This document shows, one piece after another, positions 33,297-47,600 of a stretch of 64,000 nt of DNA. Source of the stretch: Rhododendron vialii (lineage: Eukaryota > Streptophyta > Magnoliopsida > Ericales > Ericaceae). Each line of letters opens with the position of its first letter. Position 1 is the first letter of the stretch. The position numbers and the translations under genes were made by a program. A model generated the notes under the pieces. That model saw only the letters and a list, made by a program, of their open reading frames with translations. It was not told the DNA's origin and ran no database searches. The stretch is taken from contig NC_080561.1 of the NCBI RefSeq assembly GCF_030253575.1, forward strand, positions 28,928,564-28,992,563, written 5' to 3'.

Positions 33297-34551
33297 TAAG
33301 AGTAGCCGATAAGAACAAGGAAAAATTATCCCATGTGTTTCTTACAGGTGCTCTAAAAAACACAAAATTATACAGTTTATATATTAAAATATATGATTAA
33401 AAAATTAGGTGCTCTAATTTTCAATCCGTTTGAACCGATACGAAGATTTTATTTTGTCTGATCATTTTATTCTAAAGGCTCATAATTAATTTTTGACACT
33501 AGAGCTTTCGTTAGTTAGCCCTAAGAGATATTTGGTTCTACGACTTTCTTAGGGCTAATTAATGAGAGCCTTATAGTCAAAATTTAATTATGACCCCTTA
33601 AAATAAAATGATCAGAAAAAAAAAATATTCTCATCGATTCAAGTGGATTGAAGTTTGGAATACTTAACTTTTTTTGCTCAGCTTTCCCCGAACCAAACTT
33701 AACACACGAAATTATTAAAAAAAAAACTTTTAAAAAATGAATTTTAATTGTTTTTACTTATTCAATTGATTAATTTATTATTGAATTAAATTATTATTTC
33801 TTAATTACGAAAAAATGATTAATTTTTACAATTTTATATTAATCATAATGAATAATCTAACTTAACACTGCACAAGGGTAAAAAGGTCATTTGACAATTT
33901 TTTACATCATCCATCTCTCCTTATACCCCAATTTATATATCATCCAAACCAAATATTATTTAATCCCTCTTCTCTAATACCTCATCCAAACCAATCACTA
34001 TTTAATACCCCCTCTATAAATGTGGATTATCTCTTATTAACTAATACCCCCTACTATCTTATCCCCTTATTAACTAATAACCCCAATTCTTTCCCCGCAT
34101 CCAAACGGAAGATGATTGGTGAGTGTAGTTAGGTGTGTGAAAAATTAGGTGGAGAAAAATATAAGATAAATTTTTATAAATTTTTTTTTTTTTAAAGTCC
34201 TAATTTGGTGGACACAATAATTATTTTTTAACAGAAATAGTTGAATTAGGGTTATGAAAGTTGGGGGAAATAAAGTGAAGGAAAAGTTAGTTACGTGTAA
34301 TAGTAATATTTAGGACTCTTTGATTCTATTTTAGAACTCACTAGTGGAGATGGGTGAGTCATATTTTACAACCAACAATAACTTTTAACAACTTTTTGAT
34401 TCTAAAATCACCATATCCATCCATAGTCATTTTCCATCCCCATTGAATAACGTGTGACTCATACCATCAAAAGTCGTAAGCAATGAACAAAAAGTTGCAA
34501 AAAAAGTCGAATTATAAAAATGCATTACACGTGGACTATAAACATGTGATT

Positions 34552-34707
34552 TTATTTTGAAAAATGATAATGGCACTCCACTTTTTTTATGATGGCACTC
34601 CAAAATTTGTCTTTTAATGTAAAAATTATACATAGCAAAACACACTAAAAAAACAAATTTTAGAGCGTCGTCATAAAAAATTGGAGTGCCAAAATTACTT
34701 TCCTTTA
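34552..34707. mobile_element. Small hairpin MITE
   Basis: AATGGCACTCCACTTTTTTT and TGGCACTCCAAAATTTGT near the left are mirrored by inverted copies (AAAAAATTGGAGTGCCAAAA) near 34676-34695. No coding capacity; class unknown. Confidence 0.55.
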
Positions 34708-35705
34708 CTTTTATATACGAGAGACGCTTATTCATAACTACATTTAAAAGAAAAAGGGTCGAATAAAAGAAAAAGCGGCAAGGGACATTTCTACATAGAC
34801 GAAGCAACAAGTTCTATTTCTGCTAACACCGCAATTTCCAAAGCCAGAGAATTGTCTGATATAGTCAATCGTTCAAATGTTAACCAAAGAGACTAAAATC
34901 ATGAATCCAAGGAGTCTCTGAGTTTTATCGTTATGTCTCAATGATATCGCACATCTAAATAAGGCAATACATGATTTTTATTCCTTTGCGAAGGGATGAA
35001 TAAAAGAAAAAAGAGGTAAGAAATAAGGTTTCGGCACCGGGGAGAATTTAACACCTTGGAAATAAACGTGATTCCCCAAAACTCCCAAGCTCTTGCAGCA
35101 GTCTGTCCGTCTCTAGTGCTTTTCATCTTCAAACTCGATTCTATTCGCCATTTGTGTGCCTATCAATTATGACAACCTGGTAAAGTGAATTTTACAGACT
35201 GTAACAGATTACGTAAAGAATAACATATAAAGCGCAGACCACAAAGCCGTTAAACATAACTGGTTTTTATAGCTAAAATACCACAGAAACAACATAATAA
35301 CAAATGCTAAGGCATTTAAAAACTGAACTGGTGTTTCAGAGTATCCAGTGGCATATGAAACTTCCATTATTCTGAAGATCCTTGCAAGAGTGCACTCATA
35401 AAACCTCCTATGGGGATACTCTGGAGGACTCTGTCCGCGTTTCCAGAAAAACCAACGAAAGATCAGGTCAATGCCAGATTTTTATTTTTTATTTTCCGTA
35501 CTTGGCCATTTTTTCCTTTTACTTTGTTTGCATGTACTAGATTCTACAATTCAATAAAGCAAAGTAGTAAATAAGAGTGAATATTTAGTTGGAAACAAGA
35601 AAAGCTGTAGACCAATGTTCTTCATGGCTATAGAAAAAATTGGAAAAGAATTATAGAGACGGTTAAAGGTGAAGCAAGAGAAAGAAAAGCATGCCTTATG
35701 GACTT

Positions 35706-37663
35706 TCAAGCCTTTCGATAAGTGGGTATAGGCACTCCCGACTCCTCTGTAAGTTTAGTGAAAGCACTTTGCAGCCTTCGAGTCACCGGTCCAACATGCC
35801 CATCGCCAATTATGCGACCATCAATCTTAACAACCTGCCAAAGGGAATAACACACGAATTATTAAGAGAAGTAACATTCTAATATACAAATAGGAATTAG
35901 CATCATAAAGAATTTTCTTCACAAACCACATACTTGTTATCTCTCTCTTTTTTTTTAACGGCAAAAGAGAAATTTTATTAATCTTTGAAAACAAATTACA
36001 AAGATTTAAAGGACCCTAAGCACGAGCTGGAGTAGGAGCATACCCACAAAGAAGGCACCTCCACACTGCGACAATCATATGCCGCCAGGACATACTTGTT
36101 ATCTCAACAGCGCGATATATACAACATGATTCATTTCAAGTGTTGCAATACGCCATGCATATTTTATCGGGGCAAACACATACTACAACAATATATTCAG
36201 AGTTAAGGCCTAACCACATTCTAAGATAATGAGTTTTGTGAATTTCCATTAAGAGACCACGCTTAACTAAGTTTGACAATGATCTTTAACTTGATAATGC
36301 CCAAAAAGAAAATGATCTTAGCTTTAATGGGTTCAGGTTTGCTAAAAAAATATGGATGCAACATAATGCGTTTTCATGCTTGATAAACTCAAAGTTTCCA
36401 TTGCTAACTCTATATGTGCTGGAAGAGAGCCCACCAAACTGCTTTCCCAGAACCAGTTGTGTACACCTCTCCAGTTTTTGTGGTTTTCCATTTTTGGTTT
36501 TTGTTTTCTTATTAACTTTGGTGATACTGTACAAGATTTTTGACAGAATGAACATACCGGGCTGAGTTCCCCCATTGTTCCTGTTGTCCAAACCTGCAGT
36601 AAAAAAAAACACGTGCTTAAAATGCAAAAGAAATCTGACCTGGCAGAAGCATTGGCATGAAGAAGAGAAGTACTCTCTTTTTTAAACAAGAAGAAAAATA
36701 ATCTCAGGATACCATAAAATGCCAGCACTAGACTAAAACAACGCATGCATCCCACTCAATTTGAAAGAAATTGGATAGTGCCCTTAACAATGGGTATATT
36801 GGATCCCAGATACTGAAAAGATCAAATTCTTGAGTATTGAGAATGTAACAACGGGAACAAATTACCAGAACTTTAATGTGTTAGTGGTATTATCAATTCC
36901 TAATGCACAAGACCACCAAATTAATTAGTTAGAAGCTTAAGAACAACAAACGATTTAAAGTGTTAGAAGACAAGGCTAGGCTTGAAAAAGACTATGATAG
37001 ACCGGTTTATATGCATAAATAGGCTGTTTTATGATCGCATCTCATTATGTCCGACACACTCACTGTCAGAGAATATTGTCAAAGTGGACCCACAAACAAG
37101 CTGCTAATGCACAATTGTCCTATCAATTGCCCAGCTGAACAGAAAATTTGGGTAAAAATGAGTAGAAATGATCAGCCTTTTTGCACCAACGTATGTCACA
37201 ATATTGACAAGCATCAACGGACCCCGGGAGCAAATATCCAATTGTTAGATGGAGTAGATAATTGCCTTGTTAAACACTACAAGTCCTCGTGGACCAAGTC
37301 AATTACAGCAATTGCAAATTTAACCATTTTTAATGATAAAATGCCTCAAAAATCATGACTCGCGTTATAAGGATGTTCATAGAGAGACATTATGTTTGCT
37401 GAGCCTGCCCTCTATCAGAGTGCACATATAAGTATGTATGGATGTTGACCCCACCTAGATTAGGCTTAGGATAGCAGATCCCCCAAAGTTCAAATTATTC
37501 TCCTTAATTCCATCTTTCCGAATCAGTACATGACATTGAATTCCTTTTTGCTATTCCACCTTGTACTCATCCTCACTTTCCACAGAAATCGTTCGTGAAG
37601 CTAAATGAAAATGTATACTCTCTCTCTCTCTCTCTTTCGATCCCTCCCTCCCTCCCTCCCTCC

Positions 37664-37735
<72 letters not shown>

Positions 37736-40700
37736 GCTCTCGCACTCTCTCGAATGAGAGACACGGACAATATGGATTTGATGCTTAGACACTCACCCAC
37801 ACCCAACTTCATACCTGAGTCCATGCAACATTGACTATTTGACCAAGAATGCCATGATGAATAAAAATATATACCTCATCTGCAGTATGGAATTCTGATA
37901 GACTGACACGCCGCTCCTCTAAAATGATTCTTTCCTTTGCTACGAGGTCCATGACCTGAAAAACATAGAATAACCATCAAATACTAAACGGATGGAACTA
38001 CCATACTGTTATGCTAAATTTCAGAATAAGCTTATTGACCAGTAGCATATTCGAAAGAAAAACTAATTGCCATATCTTATGTAGTTACTTGGTCCCGTTT
38101 TTCTTTTCACTTTGGTGGTGCAACTTTGTAAGGGAACACAATCATGGACCTATAAACCTTAAACTTTTCAAAAGTTACCCTTCAACTTTTTGATTGTTAC
38201 GTTAATCCAAAAGATAAGGGGCAAAAGGGAATTGCACAACTTTCGGTCCATTAATTTTTCAAATTGATAAAATTTTTGGGACAATCAACAGCGAAAACGT
38301 AGACAAACAAATTGGGACGGAGGGAGTTACAATTTCAAGCTTTCACACCCTTCTTCACATGACCTTGTCTCACCGAAAACCAAACCAAACCGAGGCTTAA
38401 GTCCCAATCACTTGGGGTCAGCTACAAGAATCCGTTAACTTCGCTGAGTTTTGTTGAGCGCATTGTGTTCTGTGATATCCAAGAAACCTAGATCTTTTTG
38501 AACTACCCCCCTAAAGTCAATTTTGGTCTACCCATCCCCCCTTAGTGCTACCATATACCATAACCATCACTCCTCTAAATATCGCATCGTCAGATCTACA
38601 ATAGACATGTCCAAACCACCTTTAGCTATACCGTATCGCTGATACCCCTACCATCTCACGAAGGTTTTTGTTTCTAAGTCTATCTCACAAAGTCTTACCA
38701 TACATCCGTCACAATATTCTCATTTTAGCTACACTCATCTTACTCGCATGCTACTTCTTATTAGCCCAACACAGCGTGCCATATAACATGGCTGGCCGCT
38801 AGTCTTATAGCAGTACGGTAGAATTTTCTCTTCAACCTTGTGGGTATCCTGCGGTCACATAACACTCCCGAAGAACTCCGCCACTTGACCCATCCAATTT
38901 GTACTCAATGTGTCACATCCTCTGTAATTTTAGGCTAATGCTTGATATAACATGCCATTTAACATAGTTGGTCTTATAACTGGTTTTTTTCTGAGGCCAA
39001 TACTGGATTTCAGATACTCAATAAATGGGAAATCAAGAAGATAGGAAGTAAGTCAACATAGATACATAATTCATACTGACTCTAACTTAAGACATTCTCA
39101 GCCATACTACCCACATGCATGTCTGAGAGAGGCAAAACTTTTGTAACCAGCTTTATCTTAAGGAATTGTACATCATGACACAGTTTCTCTGCAAGCACTT
39201 CCAGTTCACCAGTTAGTCCAGATGAGATCACAGAGACAAAGGTTGAGTCTTTACATATATCCCTAGCATATTTGTCCATTATTGTTCTTGCACTCCTAAC
39301 AATGACCAGTTCACATTTAATTTCATCACTGAGAAACCTTCATTTGCATTTTTAGACCTATGACAACAGTATAACCGAACCAATCACTGCCTACACTGAT
39401 AAGAGGAGAATCAGTGTGTTAAGTAGCAAATGTTTTTGGAATAATACAAACTTGTAGCAGCAACACTTCGGAGGGACCACTACTTTCGATACGAACATCA
39501 GTGTGTAGGGGTAAGATTTACAGTTTAAGAAATTAAGGATAAGCGTTCATAAAATTCTCAATTAAGTACATAAAATTCTTAATTAAGTGCATTAAGGGAC
39601 ACAAGAAAGATGGAGAGAAAAAAAAAGAGGAAAAGTTATATAAAAAAAATGAAAAACAGGAGAAAGAAACAGTGGTAAAAAAGATAGCTACATTTAGTTT
39701 GTGTAAAAAGGTTAGGTTGGAACTAGAATACATTTGGTTCAACTCCAAACTGACGCAAACTTGATATTGTAATCATTCCAATTGCATTAACTTACAATGA
39801 GTTAAAAAGGCTAATTGACATGCATTGGTTTGAAGAGGAACCAAAAATTCTTAAATAGAAGTTAGTACACTCCTTGAAAGGCCAAAGGAGAAAGGGAATA
39901 AAAAGAAGCCTTTCCATCATCACAAAGAACAAAATGTTACAGCATTTAATGAGCAAAGTATGTGAAACTTACAGTTGCTCGAGTTATGCCCGGAAGACAG
40001 TAATCAGCATGAGGTGTCACAACACGTCCTTTCTTCACTAAGAACTGCACTAAAAGGATAAATAATGTTCAATATCAAAATGACCATTGAACATATGCAG
40101 TGGAAGTACCGTGCATATTTTAGAAAAATGCTGTGCACATGGAACAAGCAAACAGCCCTTGTCATGATCTACCAATAATATGGTAACACTATTGAAGCAG
40201 GTGCACTCAGGCGGAAACACGAACAATATTTTTATTAGAAATTTTGCATGTTAGAGTAGTAGTTGAGTATATCAGCAAAGAAGTCAACTTTAGATACTCT
40301 TCCCTCAAAAGTCCATGGAGAAACGAATTCAACATGCATGCAACACCCTGGTTGGGCCTCATGGTAGTGCCTCCTCCATAGTGTCATAGCACTTCCATAT
40401 GTATTGTCTAACGACAATTAAAGACTTGCTCATTTGTGGAAAAGCATGGGTATAGAAAAAAGCAGAAGCATGGCGTACAATGTTTGTAGCATTTGTTTCG
40501 GACACATAACCATCCTTATCAAGCATTATGGCATCATCAGCATTTGCATTATTCCCTTCTATCTGTCACACGAAAAGGTAATTCATTAGAGTAAGCATTG
40601 AAGGAGCGCTTACGTCACAAAGCGGTTGTCAATACAGCAGTTCCAATTTGGTAGTGTGCTGGATTTCAGTACACTTTTATAGACACTCCCATGTTCATGA

Positions 40701-43700
40701 ATTTTAAGACATGCAACACAACCCAAAGACAAATAGTCAAATAGTGAGCCACAAGTAACAAGGTCCATAACATTAGAAAAAGTTAGATCAGAAAAAGATC
40801 CACAAACAAGCAGAAGTCTGCTTACAAAGGTTGATTAGCCATAACTGACTCAATACAAGGTAGAGAGAAGAGACCATGAAAATCAACCAGAAAATAACAC
40901 TTCCATAAGACAAATAATATCTTGATTTTACTGGCTTCTGTAATGAGCCATACCTTCGCAAGGATGTTGTTGAGGAGGTTGTTGTGGTGAATTTTTGAAT
41001 CCAAATTCTGACAAAGACAAACAAGATCTTGTTATTGCAATGGAAAAAGGAGGGTGCGAACCAACCATGCCTAATTGACTGCAACATAATTACATTCAGT
41101 CTACCATTATATCATTAACTGCACCAAAAAAACCTACATATTTAAAGGAAGAAGCTGTTTACTGAAACAAAAAGACATCAGTTTCTGCAACAATTTGAAG
41201 CAAGGTCACTGGCTAATACAAAATTTCACAGGAATGCATGAGACATGAAATTGAATTGAAAGAACAATGGAAGGTGTAGTAAGTGAAGGTTTAACATGAG
41301 TACGAAGGAATAAGCTTCAGAATGCCCATCGTTGACCTAGATTAATACCAGAACTCAACTGTAGAATGAAAGAATTCAAATTTCTAACACATTATGTTCA
41401 GAATAGAGTCGAAATATGGATATTTGCATTTTCAAAGTAATTTTCTGCCCGATATATATCCACCCACATGGATTCCAGAACTATATACAAGTGTAAGCAT
41501 GCATGTGCATGTGTTTAAACCAAACCCTATAATGCCAACTCCTAGAAATTCTAATCTCACTGCAATAATTTATGAATAAGAATCTGACATCGAAAAATAC
41601 AGAAACAATCGCAAAAACATAGAGAAGATTGAAAGATCCCAGCCATTTTTATACGTTATTTAGGTTCCCAAAATACAAATAGCAATTGAATATAGTGTAA
41701 ACACCAAAAGAATCTTACATTCGGTGAATTACGCCGTGTAGTTGCGCTGACCAGAGTTATACCCTTAGTATTGTCATAGACAGGTGGCTTCCATTCAGCG
41801 AGAACTGCATTTTTACAAAACATACAATGATTGTACCATAAGAAAGTTGGTTGTAAGCATAAAGGGAAAAAATAAAAGGAGAAAGACGGTGCTCTGCATC
41901 TAAAAACAATAAAAGAAGAGAGAGCACAAAAATTGGAATAAAATTCTTGTTATTCATCTTTTTGACAACATCAACCTGACAAAGTATATATGTCACTACC
42001 AGCTCTTGCTACCATGATAGTTTCGCAGATAAGGATACTGGTAATTTGTCATCTCAAGTCACACCTGCTATCTCTTTCATATATTCTCAAGATAATAAAG
42101 ATAAAACATGCTAGTGCTATTCACTCTGTCAAGGAAGTGAACTATGATTACACTGCCATAAGCTTTTCATAAATCCAGTGGTCGAAGTACGGTGTAATAT
42201 GCTTACATTACTTCAGGATCCATGCTTTCATTCCTGATACTTCAGCAAGCTTAGATGCAAGATGCGCTGGCGGTTAAAACAATTCAGCAGGGATGCTCAT
42301 TACAATTTCAGCTAGATTTCTTGCTCTATTTGGAAGTACAACCAATTGGATATTGAAAAATAAGGCGCTCCCCAAAACCCAATGACTTTACTAGCATTAA
42401 TTTGTGGTCTCTGATACTAAAGAGTTTATTGGACTTCCTTGCGTTATGTTTGAGGTATAGCTTATATTTACGTGATTGTTACATCAACTACATCTAATCC
42501 ATCATCTTTGCCTTCCAATAACGTGTTTTGATCCCTACAGGCTACAACCACCAATAACATTTTTGAGAGAGGACAAGGTGAGCAAGTCAGTTTAGAGAAA
42601 ACACTACGTCAAATAATGCCACAATCTTTCCCTCCCAGTTGTTATTACATGTGCAAATGATAAGCAGAACATCGGATATGCAGTACAGAGATGAGTCTTA
42701 ATATTATAATGGATGGCTCACCCCTTACAAGTTTAAGCTTTTAAGTGGGTCTGAGTTCATTCAGACCAAGTGATATGGTGCAGACTCTGCAGTTCCCCAG
42801 TAGATAAGGCCTTATGCATGTAAGGGTGGATCTAGACAGAGAACAATTTCCCAACAATGGTATCAAAGCCTGTGGTTGACGACCCAAGGGTGGACTCTCC
42901 TGGCCCTGGAAACCATGAGTGGGCTTGCATGGAGAACTTTCAATGGAGTGGGAAAAAAAATCAAAGAATTAAGAGGCCTCATTAAACGGTTGCAATTCGT
43001 CCAACAGTTCATATGTAAACATTCCAAAAATCCAAGGTAACTCTCGACGGAGCAATGGTGGAGGCGGACGGGTAAGCCTGTGGCAAGGTGAATCTAGATA
43101 GAGTGATGGATGGCTCTTGATTGATGGAGTAGGTTTGGTGGATAAGCCTAATTCAAAAATTGCGTTGGAGAATAACAAATCAGTATCAAGGGAGAGTTTG
43201 GATGCCAAGGGGATCAAGGCCCAATGAATGGAGCCCAATGTACGGTTACAAATGAGGGGGAGATTGTTAGGACACGTGTGACTGTCAAGTCCCACATCAG
43301 ATGAATAGAATAAAGTTGAGTCATATTAAATTATCACATGGCTCACCACTTACAGGCTTAAGCTTTTAAGTGTGTTTGAGTTCGTTCGGCCCCAGTGATA
43401 TGGTGCAGACTCTACAGTTTTTCCCCAATGGATTGGGCCTCATGAATTCAAGGGCAGATCAATAGTGAATACAAACTCCCAACACCAGTCCCAATACTCT
43501 CGCTCACGATTGACAAGGACCAGGACAATGATATGTCCTCTATGGATATGAGAAGTGGGGGAAAGGCCAAGTCTGGAGAGAGAAATATGGGAAATCCTTT
43601 GCACGATACAAAGAAATGAAGCAGCAGTATTGGGGAAACTAGTAGGTTGCTTTTTTATTGTCTCTCCCACGAAAGTCCAGTGAGCAGTCTGCATTTTATG

Positions 43701-44244
43701 TCCTTGTAACAATCAAAACAGCTCAAGCAGTTGTGCCTCTTGAAAACAAAGAAAGGCCACCCTGAAACACTCTAGTAGGAGCTTGATAACGGATGTAATC
43801 TCTCACTCTTAAAAAGAAAGAAACTAGTAAATAGTCACTTAATCAAATCACCTAGTAACCCATGCAATCATTCGTAACAAAAGTTCCATAGGAATGAACA
43901 GAAGCCGCCAAAGAAGACAACGTAGATTTTCTGGCACATCACTCAAAGATAGTTTTTATCTTTTGGGTCATCAACTCTGAAGTCCAAACTACTCTGCTTA
44001 CAGGGATTTTGAATGTAGCGAACAAACTGCAGTTACATGCCAAGTTGAGATAAGGTGTGCAAGTTACCAATTAATGTGCATCCATAAAGGTTGAAAGATG
44101 GGCTCATCCCTGAAGTAACCTGAGCCAAAAAATATAGCAATAAAGAAAAAAGAATCACAAAATGTTATGGCGATGTGATACTAACTTTGTCGTAAAATCC
44201 GAATAGGATTTTCGACGCTTCCTCGTTACAATACGTGCACGTGA

Positions 44245-44290
<46 letters not shown>

Positions 44291-44622
44291 AAAACCTTCT
44301 TGCCACGTGTCAGACTTAGCCGGATGTGTGCATTATCAAACATCCCATTTAGAATAAGAGTTTTGAATATGGCTTCCTTAACCTGCATTTTGCTCCCGAG
44401 AGTGACATGTTAAGACAAACAACCAAAAAAAGCTTCACAAATTATAGGCATCTAATAAACATATCGGGCATAGATATTTCTCAAATTGTTATGAGCCTCA
44501 CCTCTTCACGAGTCGGTACATTATTAAAGGCCAGAGCTTTTGCTGAATCAAACAATCTGGTAATGCAAAATTCACCAATTATTATGGTTTTCTCATTAAT
44601 AAAGACAAATCCAACATTGTTG

Positions 44623-44658
<36 letters not shown>

Positions 44659-47600
44659 CACATACAAACTAGAGCAAAATGAAACAGAAGCTCAATTAAC
44701 AGAATTTTGTTCCCGACAATCCAAATCATACTCTCCGAGAAAATACTATGGATTATAAAGGAACCCAATTGTTCTCTTCCAAATAACTAAAGAAGGCATC
44801 TCTGTACTCCATCCATATTTTGCACTGTGAACCTTTTCGATTTTGTTTCCGTAGCTGATGATTTTTAAACATGAATGAATTACAAAGTGTTTCTTACATT
44901 GGTATCAGTTATGTTTGTTTTGTATTGTTTTTTTGCATGCAGAAGTACATCATCAACGTTACATACTATGATAGATTCGAACTACAGGCGGGTGTGCCCT
45001 GGGAATGTGCCCGAACCAAGAATAATTATTGTCAAGCAAAATGGCTATCAGTCACTAACCTATCTAAATGCTCATCAAGCTTAAATATTTTCCCATCATA
45101 AACTCGAAGTCCTTCCCACACTGAATCACCACCTTGAACAACTGAATCAAGCACTGAAACCTTCAAAAACTTATAGAGTGAGCACAAGAACAACCAAAAC
45201 ACTGCATACCCAACAAAGAAGAAAGTTCAATTCTATTGAAAGCTTTCCACAATATTTATCCTTGTGTGACTCATGTAAAGGTACCTTTGCACTGTCACGG
45301 GGTAAAATCTCATCACCAACCCAAACAAGTAGCTTCTCGTTAGCAGGAACAGGAAGAATGGGACGAGGCAGTTGTGGTCCCAGAGAAGACTTCCCCCGTG
45401 TGTGGCGCCGAAGCATGTTATACAAAGGTAAACTTTGCTCCAGCAAGTCATACAAAGAAGACAGGAATGGCTGAAAATGTATATAAAATTTTCAAGGCAT
45501 AAGCTAACTTGTCGCTATATTTTTTCTCAAGCATCAAAGATCCATCTCAAGTACCACAAAGAAAGAGTCCAAAGTGGTCCCGCATGACTTGTGCATGATG
45601 TGTCTGTGCATTTATTTGTGCATATACTACAAGCCAAGAGTGTTGTATTTGCACAGGAAACGTTCATCCAAGATTTTACTAGATGCACTCATGTTTGATC
45701 TTTATTGGCAACAAAAATGATAATTTAATAAAACAGAACAAATGTCCAAAAAAAAAAAAAAAAGGAACAGGGGGTCCACCAAAGAACACAATGAAAGAAG
45801 CAAAACTAAATAACTCCTCTAAGTCTAACTATAAACCACCCATCATTCTGAGTCTCTGGAAATAGAAAATAGCAGAATACCCAGACTAAGAAATTTCATA
45901 GCAACCATGATCATGATGCTTTCCAAATTGTGGTCTAATGTATCATACAATCTTATGCACAGATGCAGGAAACTGCAGTTTGGAGTATGTCACATTGAGA
46001 TAAATAACGAAAATCGACCCCTACTTGGTTTGCATCCTACCTCATAAATATATGAAAACAACCAAACTCAAAATGCGATGACGACAGAACATGGAATCTC
46101 AGTTACAGTCTGAACTTGGAAAGGAAATAGCTCCATGTTAGAAGGTTTCTAGTTTCTACCACAAGATTATCGACTTGCATTTGACAGATGTGCAAGAAAC
46201 ATAACTAACACCAATACATGATCATCCAAACCAAAACATGAAAGGAGCTTAGGTTTTGACCTATTCGTCCTCTGTTAAACATTTTTCTGTTTCGAGATTC
46301 ACTAAAGGTTAGAAACATGGAAATCTTTCCAATGAAATTCTGGCAATGTGAGAACATAGAAACTTAAGAATAAGTCGATACTAGTCAGGCATACTTATAG
46401 ATAAGAATATAGGTATACAGAGTATAGACCGGCTAATAAGGTCTAACCCTAATGAAAAAGGCGTTTCAGCTAATTTAGTTCCTAAAAGAGTAGGAAAAAT
46501 ATAACTGTAGAGATCTGTCAAAAGTCACTTCAATCAGGAGATTATTTAAAACACCTATTTTCCTTTTTCAAAGGGGCAAAATCTGCAGTTGTGCTCTACT
46601 GTAACATACATACCGAAGGGTACTTCTTTGCTGGTGTAAATTCTGTTGATTTATGTACACTATCATACCACCAAGGAGCCCAAATTCCATCTATTGATTT
46701 CGGACCAGCTTCCCATCTGAAAATATTTGATTGATATTCGTTACTTCCATATTAATACCAAGAATTTAAATACCAAGAATTTAAAGGAAGATAAAGCTAA
46801 GTTTGGTTGCAAATTTAGATTGATCTTACAACTAAGAGCAACAATCATGTCTGTTCCTATCGAACCACGGGATGGTTGTCTAGATGCATTACACTACAGT
46901 TTCAGAGAAGATATAACTGTAATAACTCTTGTATTTACAAAGACGGTTTAAAGGAACCTTGGAAAAATGGGACGCCATTTGTCGAGGAAAATGTCATGCG
47001 AACCGAGACTGTCTGTTTCGTACTTACAGCTAATTTGATGCAGCATAGTGCATCCATGAAAACATTTAGCAAGGTAATGTATACCAGACTCCCAAGTCTC
47101 TCTCTGTCAATGGAAGATGAAAGTTTCTTATCTTCTGCATGCTTACCATCCCTGCACTCAGATGGCTCCATTATTTAACTAGGCCAAAAGTGTTCTCCCC
47201 AAGCACTGCATATGTATACCACACCACAAAGTACCATCTCCACTGACGTGAATTAGTGAAGGCAAGGATGAGAGGTGAAGTGTGAGGGGAACCTGACAAA
47301 CCAGCGTCATAATGCAGGCTAATATGCAGGCGCACTTCAGAACATCAGAAACAAGTAGAGAGAGTGGCCCTTTATCTCTGATGAGAGTCGCAGCAGACAT
47401 TCCCTATCCTTTCTGTTTCAAATAGAAATCGAAGGCAGGCCCTGCCAGCCTCCATGACAATCTGAAACTGCTTATCACCTTGTTTTGCCATTGCATGGTT
47501 CTTATTCAGTTACAGAGTATAGGAGTTGAATGACAAGTACCTCGCAAACTCTTGGACTTTAAAGGGCAGAATGTTTCAAATGCACATAAATAAAAGACAT

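Larger units (their letters stand above)
28800..35705. other. Intergenic region with repeats, no gene supported
   Basis: About 6.9 kb between ataxin-10 and the 3' end of the aminotransferase-like gene. It holds microsatellites, a Tourist MITE, hairpin MITEs and a minisatellite-like patch, listed separately. Repeated phrases around CATCCAAACC and ATACCCC at 29.9-30.1 and 33.9-34.1 kb suggest further old elements. Short frames in 32.6-33.4 kb are microsatellite or polypurine artefacts. Confidence 0.5.

Noticed and set aside
32574-33363. Frames of 88-133 residues on both strands
   Set aside because: They arise from a (GA)n tract, polypurine leader-like DNA and a Tourist MITE; there is no domain and frames overlap on both strands.
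34427-34810. 127-residue minus-strand frame
   Set aside because: It runs across a hairpin MITE and AT-rich DNA and has no recognisable motif.
37551-37834. Several long frames on both strands made of RERE or SLSL repeats
   Set aside because: They are translations of a (TC)n microsatellite, not genes.
46727-47178. Frames of 74-100 residues on both strands next to an aminotransferase exon
   Set aside because: They are mutually overlapping intron frames without a domain; only 46716-46614 on the minus strand is supported as an exon.
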